Positions 41,686 through 51,224 of a stretch of DNA of 64,000 bases are shown here, piece by piece. Source of the stretch: CAXQUZ01 sp942491145 (GTDB lineage Bacteria > Myxococcota_A > UBA796 > UBA2385). The stretch is from assembly GCA_942491145.1 (NCBI GenBank), contig CALOBC010000035.1:62001-126000 (forward strand), in the 5' to 3' direction. Each line of letters opens with the position of its first letter. Position 1 is the first letter of the stretch. The notes under the pieces are model-generated. The model saw nothing but the letters and a program-made list of their open reading frames with translations, had not been told where the DNA came from and did not search any database. The position numbers and the translations under genes are program-made.

Positions 41686-44600
41686 CTATGGGTTGGTGCA
41701 GGTGGGGTAGGCCACAACCCAGCCGGGACCATGGTTGCCGAGGATGCTGGCGTCCTGCCAGGTCACGCGGGTGGAGACCCCCCGGCCGTTGACGTTGACG
41801 GTGGTGCCGTAGCCGAGCGGCATGCAGGGGAAGCCTTCCTGGGCGAGGGCGGTGGTGTGGGTCCACGCGGTGGCCACCGAGGCCGGGTTGTCGGTCTTGA
41901 GCTTGCACAGGATGTCGGCTTCGGTCTGGTCGCAGCCGGAGCCGCCGGACCAGGTGCAGCTGCCGTTGCAGTAGAGCTGCTCGACGTCGCTGAAGTCCCA
42001 GCGGCAGGTGCCGTAGTCGACGGAGACCTGGGAGAAGGGGCCCGGCGCGGGGTCGTACTCTTCGCTGCTGTCCAGCACGCTGTTGCCGCACGTGGAGCCG
42101 CTGTCGACGGTGGTGGACGCGTCGTCGGGGGTGCCGCTGGTGGTGCCGTCGTCGGGGGTGACCGTGCAGGTCCAGACTTCGTTCTCGAAGAGGTCGTCAG
42201 CGGGGACCATGTCGTCGGTGTAGGTGTCGGTCACGGGGCCGAGCCAGCCCGCCCCGGTGTCGCCGTCCGGGTAGTTGGTGCCGTCGACGTCCCACTCGAA
42301 GGTGTACGAGATGGGGTCGCCATCGGCATCGGTGGACGCCGTGGTGATCTCGCAGAGCAGGTCGTCAATGCCCTCCTGCGGGGAAGTCGGGTCGAGGGCG
42401 ATGACGGGGGCGGTGGGGGCGGAGTTGCTCACGGTCACGTTGGCGGCGACGGTGGAGCCGGTGTCGGTGCCGTCGGTGGGCGTGATGACCACCCGCACGA
42501 TGTCGCCCTTGTCGAAGTAGGAGACGCCGCTGAGCGAAGTGCTGGTGGCGCCGGTGCTGATCCCGTTGACGAACCAGTTGTAGGTCAGCGTGACCGCGTC
42601 GCCGTCCGGGTCGGACGTGAGGCCGGTGAGGGCATTGACGGTGTCGTTCGTGTAGATGGTGCTGGGGGAGAGGGTGACCGAAGCGACGGTGGGGGCGGTG
42701 TTCCCGACGACGATGCTCGCGCTGACGGGGGCGCCGGCGTCGGTGCCATCGGTGGGGGTGATGGTCACGGTGACCGTGTCGCCCTTGTCGAAGTAGGACA
42801 CGCCGCTGAGGGTGCTGGAGGTGGCGGCCACCGCGGTGCCATTGACGGCCCATGCGTAGGTGTAGGAGACGCTGTCGCCGTCCACGTCGGCGGAGGTGAC
42901 GACCGGGGAGCACGTGTCGTTGGTGCCGATGGGGCTGGGGGTCATCGTGATGGCGCTGACCGAGGGTGCGGTGTTGCCGATGACGAGGCTGTCGGAGTCG
43001 CTGGTGCCGGCGTCGGTGCCGTCGGTGGGGGTGACGGTGACGGTGACCGTGTCGCCCTTCGAGAAGTAGGAGTTGGCGAGGGTGCTCGCCGAGGTGCCCG
43101 TGCTGACGCCGTTGACGGCCCATGCGTAGGTGTAGGTGACGCTGTCGCCGTCGGCATCGGAGGACGACGCGGAGGCGCTGAGGGTGTCGCTGGTGCTGGC
43201 GGGATCGGGGCTGATCGAGACGCTGCTCAGCTCGGGGGCCGTGTTGGCGATGATCAAGCTGGCCGTGTCGCTGGTGCCGGTGTCGGTGCCGTCACTGGGG
43301 GTGGCCGTGACGGTGACGGTGTCGCCCTTGTCGAAGTAGCTGCCGTCGAGGGTGGAGCCCGAAGTGCCCGTGCTGACGCCGTTGACGGTCCATGCATAGG
43401 TGAACGAGACGCTGTCGCCGTCGGCATCGGCGCCCGACGCGGTGGCGCTCAAGGTGTCGTCGGTGGTCGCGGGGGTGGGGCTGAGGGCCACACTTGCGAC
43501 GGTGGGGGCCGTGTTGCCGATGGTGAGGCTGTCGGTGCCGGCGGGGCCCGTGCCGAGGCCGTCGCTGGGGAGCACCCGGACGGACCAGAGCTCACCCCGG
43601 GCCGTGTGGGTCGCGGCCACCGTGGCGGACGTGAGTGCGGACTGGACCGCGCCGTCCTTGGACCACTGGTAGGTGTAGGAGACGGTGGTGCCCTCGGGGT
43701 CGACGGCGTCGGTGGTGATGCTGACGGTCAGGGCATCCGCGGTGACGGCGGGGTCCGGCCGCAGGTCGACGACCGGGGCGGAGGGCAGGCCGTTGATGGT
43801 GAAGGCGACGGTGTCGCGGCCGACGAGGGTGTCGGTGTCGGTGGCCGAGAGCGTCACGATGTGGGGGCCGGGGCTGAGCGCGCTGGTGTTGAAGGTGGTC
43901 AGGCCGCTGCTGTCGGGGGCGGCGGTGCTCAGCCCGGCGTCGACGTCGGAGGCCCACGCGATCTCAAGGTCGATGGCGGGGTCCTCGGCGTCGGAGACGG
44001 TGCCCGCGAAGGTGACGATGGCGCCCTGGTTCACGACGGCCCCGGACGTGGGCGCGTCGATGCTCACTTCGGGGCGGTTGCCGATGGAGATGACCATGCT
44101 GTCGGTGCAGGACTCGCCGACTTCGTCGCGGACGCGCAAGGTGATGGTGTGGGTGTCGACGCTGAGGCCGGCGGTGGAGTAGCTGACGGTGCCGTCCGAG
44201 TTGGCGGTGCTGACGCCCAGATCGCCGTCCTTGTCGCTGTTCCACGTGATGGCAAGCTCGCCAGCGGGCTGGTCGACGTCGGTGGCGAGGCCCTCGAAGG
44301 TGACGGTGTCGCCTTGTTCGGCGACAGCAGGACTGGCGGGGGCCGTGACCTCACAGTCGGGGATCGTGTTGGCCGGTCCGACGGTGACACTGGTGCGGTC
44401 GGTGCCGGTGCGGTCGGTGGTGTCGGTGGCCGCGAGGCTGAGCTCGTGGCGGCCTTCGGTGAGCACCACGGTGCCCGAGACCGTGCCGTCCGAGTTGGCG
44501 GCGCTTGGCAGAGTCAGGGCGCCGTCGAGGTCGCTGGCCCACGAGAGGGACAAGGCGTCGGCGGGGTCTTCGGTGTCGCTGACCAGGGCCGTCACGGCGA

Positions 44601-45027
44601 TGGGGCGCTCGGCGTAGTAGCGCTCGCTGCCGTCGGGGCCGGTGATGTCGACGGTGGGGGTGTCGCCGGGGATGATCTGGATCTGGACGCTGTCTTCGGC
44701 GGCCGCGGTGGCTTGGTCGCGGACCTGGAGCACGATGTTGACGGTGCCGGGCGTGAAGCTCGCGTCGCAGACCGTGGCCCCGTCGGCGGTGGGCGCGGCG
44801 GCCTCACACAGCACCTCGCCGTCGGCCCACCAAGACGCAAACAGCTCGACCGTGGCGTCGTCGGGGTCGCCCACAGTGCCGACCATGTGGACCGTCTCGC
44901 CATCGACGAAGACTTGGTCCTTGGACGGCGCGCTGATGGTGGCCGTCGGCAGGGAGTTGTTGACCTTGAGGCCGGAGTCCTGCGAGCAGGCCGCGAGGAT
45001 TGCGAGGAGGGCGACGGAGCGGGGCAT
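41686..45027 (-). CDS. Large repeat lipoprotein with PKD/Ig-like domains
   Basis: 1113 aa with lipobox LAILAAC (Cys14). About ten tandem beta-sandwich repeats of 85-100 residues follow. The first five are more varied (for instance TVSDAEDPAIDLEIAWASD). The later ones are near copies, each with NTAPTVASVxLSP, a TNDTL or TSDTLSA turn, DADGDSVxxTYAWxVNG, and SYFDKGDTVTVTxTPTDGTD. This is the PKD/cadherin-like pattern of surface adhesion proteins. The C-terminal 150 residues are Cys-rich (CGNSVLDSSEEYDP, CNGSCTWSGGSGC) and differ from the repeats. It is likely displayed on the outer surface and may bind calcium. The near-identical repeats invite recombination. Confidence 0.87.
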   Translation of the reverse strand: MPRSVALLAILAACSQDSGLKVNNSLPTATISAPSKDQVFVDGETVHMVGTVGDPDDATVELFASWWADGEVLCEAAAPTADGATVCDASFTPGTVNIVLQVRDQATAAAEDSVQIQIIPGDTPTVDITGPDGSERYYAERPIAVTALVSDTEDPADALSLSWASDLDGALTLPSAANSDGTVSGTVVLTEGRHELSLAATDTTDRTGTDRTSVTVGPANTIPDCEVTAPASPAVAEQGDTVTFEGLATDVDQPAGELAITWNSDKDGDLGVSTANSDGTVSYSTAGLSVDTHTITLRVRDEVGESCTDSMVISIGNRPEVSIDAPTSGAVVNQGAIVTFAGTVSDAEDPAIDLEIAWASDVDAGLSTAAPDSSGLTTFNTSALSPGPHIVTLSATDTDTLVGRDTVAFTINGLPSAPVVDLRPDPAVTADALTVSITTDAVDPEGTTVSYTYQWSKDGAVQSALTSATVAATHTARGELWSVRVLPSDGLGTGPAGTDSLTIGNTAPTVASVALSPTPATTDDTLSATASGADADGDSVSFTYAWTVNGVSTGTSGSTLDGSYFDKGDTVTVTATPSDGTDTGTSDTASLIIANTAPELSSVSISPDPASTSDTLSASASSSDADGDSVTYTYAWAVNGVSTGTSASTLANSYFSKGDTVTVTVTPTDGTDAGTSDSDSLVIGNTAPSVSAITMTPSPIGTNDTCSPVVTSADVDGDSVSYTYAWAVNGTAVAATSSTLSGVSYFDKGDTVTVTITPTDGTDAGAPVSASIVVGNTAPTVASVTLSPSTIYTNDTVNALTGLTSDPDGDAVTLTYNWFVNGISTGATSTSLSGVSYFDKGDIVRVVITPTDGTDTGSTVAANVTVSNSAPTAPVIALDPTSPQEGIDDLLCEITTASTDADGDPISYTFEWDVDGTNYPDGDTGAGWLGPVTDTYTDDMVPADDLFENEVWTCTVTPDDGTTSGTPDDASTTVDSGSTCGNSVLDSSEEYDPAPGPFSQVSVDYGTCRWDFSDVEQLYCNGSCTWSGGSGCDQTEADILCKLKTDNPASVATAWTHTTALAQEGFPCMPLGYGTTVNVNGRGVSTRVTWQDASILGNHGPGWVVAYPTCTNP

Positions 45028-45141
45028 CTGGATCCTGGGTAGAACCCGGTTTTTACCACAAGATCATGGGCACCCGGAAGGGAAAGTGGTCGTCGGGGGA
45101 TGCGCGCGCCGGTGTTAGGGGGGCGGGGATCTGGAGTGGTC

Positions 45142-45741
45142 GTGACGCCCCTGCTGCCCCGCCTTGCTGCCTATGCGCTGCTGTTCGTGCCCATGGGCGC
45201 CCTGGGCACGATGCTGCACGAGCTGGGGCACTGGGCGGTGGCCGAGGCGCTGGGCTGTCCGGCGACCCTTCACTACGGCTGGACCCACTTGGAGTGTGCG
45301 CCGTTGTCCGAGTCGGCATCGACCCTGGTGACCCTGGGCGGCCCGGTGCAGACGATGGTGACCGGGACGCTGGGGCTTGGATTGCTGTGGCGGCTGCGGG
45401 GGCAAGCGTGGGGGGGCCGCCACCTTGTTGCGTTGTTGATGGCGTTGTTCTGGTCCCGCGAGGTGTTCAATGCTGCCGCGTATGTCGTGTTTCGGGTGGG
45501 CGGCATGGTGCCTGCCGAGCGGCTGGTGCAAGGCGACGAGCTGAAGCTCGGTCTGGCGCTGGGGGGCCCGCCGGAGCTGGTGCTGGCGGTGACGGGACTG
45601 GTCGGGGCGCTGGCGGTGCTGTGGGTGGCGCTGGAGGTGCGCCGGTCCGAGCGGGTGCCCCTGGTGGTGGGCGGCGGCGTGGGTTCGTTGCTCGGGTTTG
45701 CGCTGTGGATGCAGATCGTGGGGCCGGTCCTGCTTCCTTGA
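45142..45741 (+). CDS. Small integral-membrane HExxH protein (M50-like)
   Basis: 199 aa from a GTG at 45142 after CTGGAG; an in-frame ATG at 45100 is the alternative. The first helix carries a zinc-peptidase-like motif MLHELGHW, and four or five more hydrophobic helices follow. A possible third ligand of site-2 proteases (NxxPxxxxDG) is not evident, so activity is uncertain. It may be a membrane protein of the M50-like or DUF-type families with the HELGH motif. Confidence 0.68.
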   Translation: MTPLLPRLAAYALLFVPMGALGTMLHELGHWAVAEALGCPATLHYGWTHLECAPLSESASTLVTLGGPVQTMVTGTLGLGLLWRLRGQAWGGRHLVALLMALFWSREVFNAAAYVVFRVGGMVPAERLVQGDELKLGLALGGPPELVLAVTGLVGALAVLWVALEVRRSERVPLVVGGGVGSLLGFALWMQIVGPVLLP

Positions 45742-45946
45742 AGTGCGGGGCCGAGGGCCGGGGAGCTGGTCCTGATTTCAGTGGTGTGACCGGAGCTGAC
45801 CCATGTCAGTGCGTGCCGCGCGGTGATGGCCGTAGGGTGGGGTGTGCGCGGCTCCCTTGGCCAAAGCGACCGCTGGGGTTGGCGGTTCTGGAGTGCTCCG
45901 GACTTTGGCCGGGGAGTGCGCGCTTCTTTCTTAAGTTGATGTTTTG

Positions 45947-46852
45947 CTATAGTCCCCGGGACCACTCGGGACGCAACGCAACTTGACCGGCGAGTGCGGC
46001 GTCGATGGTGCCGACGATGCGTTGGCGGTCGTGGGGCAGCTTGCCGCCGAGGGGCAGGTAGTTGCTGGCGTGGTTGGTGCGAAACAGCGCGGCGGTGGGG
46101 CGGGCTTCATCGACGAAGGTGCGCAGCTCTTGCATGAGGCCGGTGATGTCGGGAAGGGCCCAGCCGAGGTTGTCTTGGGTCTTTGCGAGGGGGGTGCCGG
46201 GCACGACGGTCAGCGTGAGCGCGGCGAGGAAGTCGGGGTCCATGTCGGTGGCGAGGCGGGCGCTGGCGGTGGCGTGTTCGGCGGACCGAGCGATGCCCCC
46301 GGCGCCGAGCAGGAAGATGGCGGAGACCTTCATGCCGGCGGCCTTGGCGCGGGCGGCGGCCGCGACGTGGCAGTCGTATATATACGTAGATGTTCTGGGG
46401 GCGCCTTTGGGCCGGGGCTGCTTGGCGAGGCGGCGCAGGGTGGGCTCATCGCCGGACTCGGGGCCGATGTAGAGCAGGCTGAGGCCGAGGGCGCGCAGCT
46501 CGGCGAGCTCATCGGGCGTCTTGGCGAGGATGTTGGTGGCCATGGCGTAGCAGGAGACCTGGCGCAGCCGGGGGAAAGCGAGACGAAGCGCGGGCAGGAT
46601 GGCGCGCCAGTGGTCCATGTCGAGGACGAGGGCGTCCCCGTCGGCGACGAAGACTTTTTGGACTGTGGAGCCGTAGTGGCGGGCGGCGGCCGTGATGTCG
46701 TCGAGGGTCTCGGCGAGGGGGCGGACCCGGAAGGGCTTGGTGCGGTACATCTGGCAGTAGGTGCAGTTGTTCCAGGAGCAGCCGATGGTTGCTTGGAGGA
46801 TGTAGCTGTGGGCTTCGCTGGGTGGGCGGAAGATTGGGGGTTCGTAGCGCAT
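45947..46852 (-). CDS. Radical SAM protein with Cx4CxxC cluster motif
   Basis: 301 aa from the ATG at 46852; an upstream frame to 46984 overlaps the IS end. The cluster motif is GCSWNNCTYCQMY, spacing Cys-x4-Cys-x2-Cys rather than Cx3CxxC, as in a common group of uncharacterised radical SAM proteins. YIGPESGDEPTLRRL is the family SAM-binding strand. After it comes an atypical stretch (PKGAPRTSTYIYDC), which looks like a short insertion and contains the DNA palindrome at 46375-46386. The product is unknown. An IS630-type element lies 120 bases upstream of its start. Confidence 0.82.
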   Translation of the reverse strand: MRYEPPIFRPPSEAHSYILQATIGCSWNNCTYCQMYRTKPFRVRPLAETLDDITAAARHYGSTVQKVFVADGDALVLDMDHWRAILPALRLAFPRLRQVSCYAMATNILAKTPDELAELRALGLSLLYIGPESGDEPTLRRLAKQPRPKGAPRTSTYIYDCHVAAAARAKAAGMKVSAIFLLGAGGIARSAEHATASARLATDMDPDFLAALTLTVVPGTPLAKTQDNLGWALPDITGLMQELRTFVDEARPTAALFRTNHASNYLPLGGKLPHDRQRIVGTIDAALAGQVALRPEWSRGL

Positions 46853-46975
46853 TCTCGACGATTCCTCACGATTGAACTTAAAAGATGCGGGCGATTCTTG
46901 GAGAAGTGAGCGGGTGTACACTCTTGCCCATTTTGGACCCATCTGACCCTGTCTCGGTGGACAAGAATGGTGTGA

Positions 46976-48193
46976 TACGCACACTCATTGAACACTCCAG
47001 GACTTGTGGCGGGGCCACCACGAGAAGAGGGTGTGGGCCGCGACCTCGGCAGCGCGGTCAAGGAGCGACCTGCACCCGCGCCTCAAATTTGCCACCAGGT
47101 GGTCAAGAGTGTCGAAAGACCGGTTCACCAAGGGCTCGTCGGTCAGGCGCCACAGGCGTTCGGAAGGTTGGAGTTCTGGTGAGTTATGGAGGCAGGAACA
47201 CGAGGTCGACACCTTCGGGCAGCACGATCTTCTTGCTGGTGTGCCACCCAGCTCTGTCCACGACCAGCACCACTCGATTGAGCGCATCGACTTGGTGCTC
47301 CAGCGCGCATCTTTCGAGAATCTCGTCGAAATTTACTATGTTTACTTTGAAGTGGTCCGTCATCCAGGTCTCCCCCGTCTCCGGGCACACGAACGCCGAG
47401 AGCTGGACCGACTCGTAGCGAGGCCACACAAGGGCGACGACGAACGCGGTGCGGGGCATCCACATCCGGCGGAGGATGGGCTTGAGGCCGACCCGGTGTT
47501 CGTCCATGGCCCAGAGCTTGACAGACGCTTTGGGATGGTCCTCCTGGACCCGCTTGACCTCCGTCAATAGATCGTCTTTAAACGCTTCCTGCCTGGGCCT
47601 CCTTGTCCGCCTTCCCATGCCTCGGTCGTGCCCGTCGATGGACATAGTCGAGCTTTCGCAGCCATCGAACACCGTCCTGAGGGTGCACCACTCGCCCGAG
47701 TCTCTCGCCGGCCCACTTGGCGACTCGCGGGCCATCCCATGGGTCCCCGTGCGGAGGTGGGCCCTGCAAGGCCAGGCGAAGCTCCTCGAACAGCGCCTCG
47801 CTGAGCAATGACTTGGCCCCTGGGTTTTCGTGGCGCCCATCGCCGAGCCCTTCGGGGCCTCCACGATTCCAGCGGTGCACCACTTCCCGTACCCACTCGA
47901 GAGAGTACCCAGTGGCATCCGCCGTCTTGGTCACGCCATCTCCCCTCAGCATCAACCAGATGATGTGGAAATGAGGTCGCAGGACCGGGTCTTTCTCCCG
48001 ACGATACCGAGCTTCTGCGTCTTCAGCAGACAGGTGGGGAGCAGCCTTGAGGGGCGCGGGCATGGAGGCCTCCAGGGGACCGAGGACCTGCTCCGATCAC
48101 CCGTGTCGAGGCCATCTGCAAGGACTGGGTCGATGCTGCTCCAAGTCCGGTGCGCTTGAGGTTGGGTACAGGATCATTCAATGTGTGTGCGTA
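46976..48193 (-). mobile_element. IS630-family element (degenerate transposase)
   Basis: About 1.2 kb bounded by TA at both ends. The terminal inverted repeats match: TGATACGCACACTCATTGAA at 46973-46992 and, on the other strand, TGATACGCACACACATTGAA at 48177-48196 (19 of 20). TA at the edge fits the IS630/Tc1 target duplication. It lies upstream of the radical SAM gene. The transposase is frameshifted. Confidence 0.82.
46985..48063 (-). pseudogene. IS630-type transposase split by two frameshifts
   Basis: Three frames continue one protein. The first (48063 to about 47590) holds the HTH part (VTKTADATGYSLEWVREVV) and ends in RPRHGKADKEAQ. The second (about 47600 to 47184) holds the DDE start (LWAMDEHRVGLKP) and DRAGWHTSKK and ends in VDLVFLPP. 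The third (about 47190 to 46985) continues NSPELQPSERLW with the expected late Glu. The second shift looks like one extra A in the PPYSPELQP codons. Programmed frameshifting occurs in some IS elements, but two shifts suggest inactivation or sequencing error. Confidence 0.82.
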
Positions 48194-48196
48194 TCA

Positions 48197-48629
48197 GCTG
48201 GTGCGGATGGGGGCGGGCAGGGAGCCCCTACCCACCATGGGGGCGAGGCGATCGGTGGCCCACACTATCGTTGGTCAGGGCACCCAGGCCTTCAAAATGC
48301 AGCGCGCTCGGGGCTGAAGAGCCCGACGGCGATCAGCGGGCCGCGCGCGGACCCGCGCCGCGATTCCATCCCGCAGGTCCTGGTTGGCCGGCTTCTTCGA
48401 GCCGCCGAACATCGATGATGAGCGTTGTCACGTCCACCGATGACGTGGGCTGCGCGGGCGCGGGCTACGCCGACGTCGTGCTCGAGTCCGGCGTGACCGT
48501 GGCCGATCGACGCGGCCATCGCAGCCCGGAGGACTGCCCGCGTCGGAAGCGTCGTGCGCCTGTTTGTGCTAAGGTTATCAGATTGACTCATCACACAACC
48601 CTACGGGGGCCCTGACGTGCTTTGCCTCC
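48197..48629. other. Interval between IS630-type element and lipoprotein gene, nothing recognised
   Basis: About 430 bases. Open frames exist on both strands but none resembles a protein I know. The AT-richer stretch near 48560-48600 (GTTATCAGATTGACTCATCA) is a plausible promoter for the lipoprotein gene. It may be decayed mobile DNA, given its flanks. Confidence 0.4.
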
Positions 48630-49376
48630 GTGGTCCTCCTGCTCTCGGGTTGCATGGCCTATCCCACCACCCTCGGCCTGCGCACGTCTGGAGAGCTCCT
48701 CGCCACATCCCGACAGGGCGAGGTGGGGCTGCATGGTGGCGCAGCCGGGTTCTGCGACGAATCCAAGGACCCCTGTGCGGTGCTCGCGCCGGTTGGCGGT
48801 GATCTGGTCCTGGCGCTCCTGCCTCGTCGCCTCGACCTGGCGATCTCGGGCACCGCAGGTCCCATCCTCACGAACCGAAAGCTCGAGGGGGGCACCACCT
48901 ATGACAACCCCTGGAGTGCGCGGGCGGAGGCCCGCATCGCGCTGAAGGACCGCATCCCGATCTTCAATGACGGCATTGCGCCGAAGGAGCCGTCGAAGCG
49001 GAACACCTGGAACACCATGGTGATCGGCGCGGGTCACACCACTCAGGTCACCACGTGGGACCACCGCTACGCGGCAGCCCCCATCGTCAATTCCTGGAGG
49101 TACTGGGGCGGCCACGTCGGCCTCATCAACGGCACTGAGTTGGGCGGCGGTATGCAGGTGGTTGGAGGCGCCACGGTGAACTCGGTCTGGGCCGGATCCG
49201 AATGGGACGCTGTCTGGATCGCGCACACCGCCGGGGTGCGCAGCACGAGCGAGCGAGACCTCCGGATTGGCGTGGAGGTGACCGGCCTGGTTGACCTGGT
49301 GACCATCTCGACTGGCGGGCAGGTCACGGTGTATGTGACGAGGACCTGGGACAGGCGGAGCGGGTCGGGGCTGTGA
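48630..49376 (+). CDS. Putative outer-membrane-associated lipoprotein
   Basis: 248 aa as read from a GTG at 48630. The signal sequence VVLLLSGC gives a lipobox, but this start leaves a very short hydrophobic region without a basic N-terminus. The frame is open upstream to 48573, where no ATG, GTG or TTG with a good ribosome site is seen, so the true start (or a truncation) is unresolved. The body has beta-rich, Gly-rich strands (LGGGMQVVGGATVNSVW, TGLVDLVTISTGGQVTVYV), as in outer-membrane barrels or surface proteins. The family is unknown. Confidence 0.6.
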   Translation: MVLLLSGCMAYPTTLGLRTSGELLATSRQGEVGLHGGAAGFCDESKDPCAVLAPVGGDLVLALLPRRLDLAISGTAGPILTNRKLEGGTTYDNPWSARAEARIALKDRIPIFNDGIAPKEPSKRNTWNTMVIGAGHTTQVTTWDHRYAAAPIVNSWRYWGGHVGLINGTELGGGMQVVGGATVNSVWAGSEWDAVWIAHTAGVRSTSERDLRIGVEVTGLVDLVTISTGGQVTVYVTRTWDRRSGSGL

Positions 49377-49629
49377 GCCATCGGTCGGAAGGGGGGCCTC
49401 CGCCCGGCGCGCGGAGTCGGGCGACGCTCGCCATCAAAGGACCGTATCGACACCCTGCGCCGAACGAGCCTGGACCGGCCCGACACCGGCCGGCGGTGCC
49501 ACGGGACGCGGCGATGCGACGGGCTGCCCTGTCGAGGTTCGAGGCGCTCGCGTGTCTGCACAAAAACACACCCACCAGCCGCCGTGGCTGCAGCCGGATT
49601 CGGAGGGGGGGCCCTCGAGCGCGGCGCTG

Positions 49630-50075
49630 GACCATCTGTGGCCGGTGCGGCGGACTGAGGATGGCGACCACAGCTGCCCATCTCGTCGACCGCGTCTTTC
49701 CGCGCGTCGCCGTGCGCCAGTGGGTGCTGACGGTGCCGTGGCCCCGACGGCGGCTCCTCGCACGCAAGCCGGAGTTGGCCCGCGGCGTGCTCTCGGTGAT
49801 GCTCAACACCGTGTTCGCCTAGCAGTCAATGCGGTCTGGCAGGGTCGGCGCCCAGGGCGGATCGGTCACCGCGACCCAGCGTTTTGCCTGCGACCTGCGT
49901 TTGAACATACACTTCCACGCGCTCGTGCTTGACGGTGTCTACGCGGAGGACCCGAAGACCGGTCGGCTCCGATTCTGGCGCGATGAGGGGCCCAGTCCTG
50001 CCGACGTCGAGGAGCTGGTGGTGCTCGTAGCGAAGAAGTGCGAGGCCTGGCTTACGCGCCGTGGGCATGGCGTCG
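49630..50075 (+). pseudogene. IS91-type transposase remnant
   Basis: Recognisable pieces in one frame: CGRCGGLRMATTAAHLVDRV, then RQWVLTVPWPRRRLLA, an in-frame TAG at 49820-49822, then LRLNIHFHALVLDGVYAEDP with the HxH-type motif, and WLTRRGHG. IS91-family transposases carry these in this order. The N-terminal zinc-binding part and the C-terminal half are lost or scrambled. It is not functional. Confidence 0.72.
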
Positions 50076-50401
50076 ACGGAGCAGCCGGGGACGAAAACCA
50101 CGATCCCGGGGACGCAGAGCAGCGCATCCAGGCCGCGTCCGTGGTGGGCCGCTCAACGGTTGCGCGCGGCAGGCGCGCCCGTCGGGTTCAGGTTGACGGA
50201 GGGGGGAGTACAAGTGCACCGACAGTGCTTGCCATTGGATCATCTCGGGTCTCCTGTCAAAGAGTGGTCGACATGACCCAGGCTTCCGCTCCCCGCTTCG
50301 CGAGCTCGTCTCCGATGCTTCCAGCCACCTCGGAGTTGCGGAATGTTTGGGACGGGCTCTGGCGGGGGCCAACGCGGGGAGCCGTTGTGCGCCACCGCCA
50401 G
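50076..50401. other. Left flank of IS66 element, no gene recognised
   Basis: About 325 bases between the IS91 remnant and the IS66 left end. A minus-strand open frame here continues in frame across the IS66 insertion point into 53059 onward, but I do not recognise the encoded sequence. Confidence 0.4.
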
Positions 50402-50475
50402 GTAAGCCCTCCGCCAGCCCAGGAGGCCCATTGGGAGCCAGCGTGTGATCTTCCTGCTTCCAGCAGGAGATTCCG

Positions 50476-50796
50476 ATGGAGACCCCCACCCGACGCAAGG
50501 TCCACGACGAGGCCGAGGCCCGAGCTCTTCTGGCCGAGCTGGCGTCGTCTCCCGAGTCGCTGTCCGCGTTCTGCGGGCGTCTCGGGATCGACGGTCGATC
50601 ACTGGCATGCTGGCAGCGCAACTTGACGCGCCGGTCCCGGCCGACGGCGGGCGCTGTCCGCCTGGTGGAGCTGGTCGCCCCACCCCAGCGGCGCGCGATC
50701 TACCGGGTGTTGGTCGGCGACGTGGCGGTCGAGGTCGAGGACGACTTCGTGGCCGACACCCTGGTCCGGCTCCTCGACGCGGTGCGCGCGTGCTGA
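50476..50796 (+). CDS. tnpA: IS66 TnpA-like accessory protein
   Basis: 106 aa from an ATG after CAGGAG. A helix-turn-helix-like segment (SLSAFCGRLGIDGRSLACWQ) and a C-terminal strand set (IYRVLVGDVAVEVEDDF) match IS66 OrfA/TnpA. It is first of the three IS66 genes and overlaps tnpB by 7 bases. It is needed with TnpB for transposition in characterised IS66 elements. Confidence 0.88.
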   Translation: METPTRRKVHDEAEARALLAELASSPESLSAFCGRLGIDGRSLACWQRNLTRRSRPTAGAVRLVELVAPPQRRAIYRVLVGDVAVEVEDDFVADTLVRLLDAVRAC

Positions 50797-51161
50797 GCCT
50801 GCCCTCGAGTGTCCGGGTCTACGTCGCGTTGGACCCCGTCGACATGCGCAAGGGCCACCACGGCCTGGCGTCCGTCGTGCGCGACCAGCTCCAGCTCGAC
50901 CCCCTGTCGGGCCATCTGGTGCTCTTCACCAACCGGCGAGGCAACCTGATGAAGCTGCTGTGGTTCGACCGGACCGGGCTGGCGATTCTCTACAAGCGCC
51001 TCGAGCGCGGCACCTTCCAGCTCCCGCGGGTCGCGCCGGGCACGTCCCGGGTTCAGGTCGATGCCGCTCAACTCGCCATGATCCTGGAGGGCATCGACCT
51101 GGAGCGCTCCGTGCGCCGCCGACGCTACCGGCGCGACGAGGACCGACCCAACGAGAACTGA
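50790..51161 (+). CDS. tnpB: IS66 TnpB (Orf2-like) protein
   Basis: 123 aa from a GTG at 50790, in the tail of tnpA. The family signature is clear: VYVALDPVDMRKGHHGLASV, LVLFTNRRGNLMKLLWFDRTG and LYKRLERGTFQLP. Overlap with tnpA suggests coupled translation. Confidence 0.93.
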   Translation: MLSLPSSVRVYVALDPVDMRKGHHGLASVVRDQLQLDPLSGHLVLFTNRRGNLMKLLWFDRTGLAILYKRLERGTFQLPRVAPGTSRVQVDAAQLAMILEGIDLERSVRRRRYRRDEDRPNEN

Positions 51162-51224
51162 CGTTGGTCGATCCATACCGAAGAGTGGGCTTGTAACGTC
51201 GCTCACACGTGATCTGCTGCGGGC

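Noticed and set aside
41653..45042. A 1129-codon open frame on the plus strand opposite the PKD-repeat lipoprotein
   Set aside because: It is an antisense shadow of a repetitive high-GC gene: its translation is a low-complexity Gly/Val/Ala/Arg string that mirrors the repeats, while the minus strand gives a lipobox and recognisable domains.
45742..45946. Promoter-like TTGATG and TATAGT at 45938-45953
   Set aside because: The spacing is far too short for a sigma-70 promoter and it points into the 3' end of the convergent radical SAM gene.
48292..48615. Short frames on both strands between the IS630-type element and the lipoprotein gene
   Set aside because: None has a convincing ribosome site or recognisable motif.
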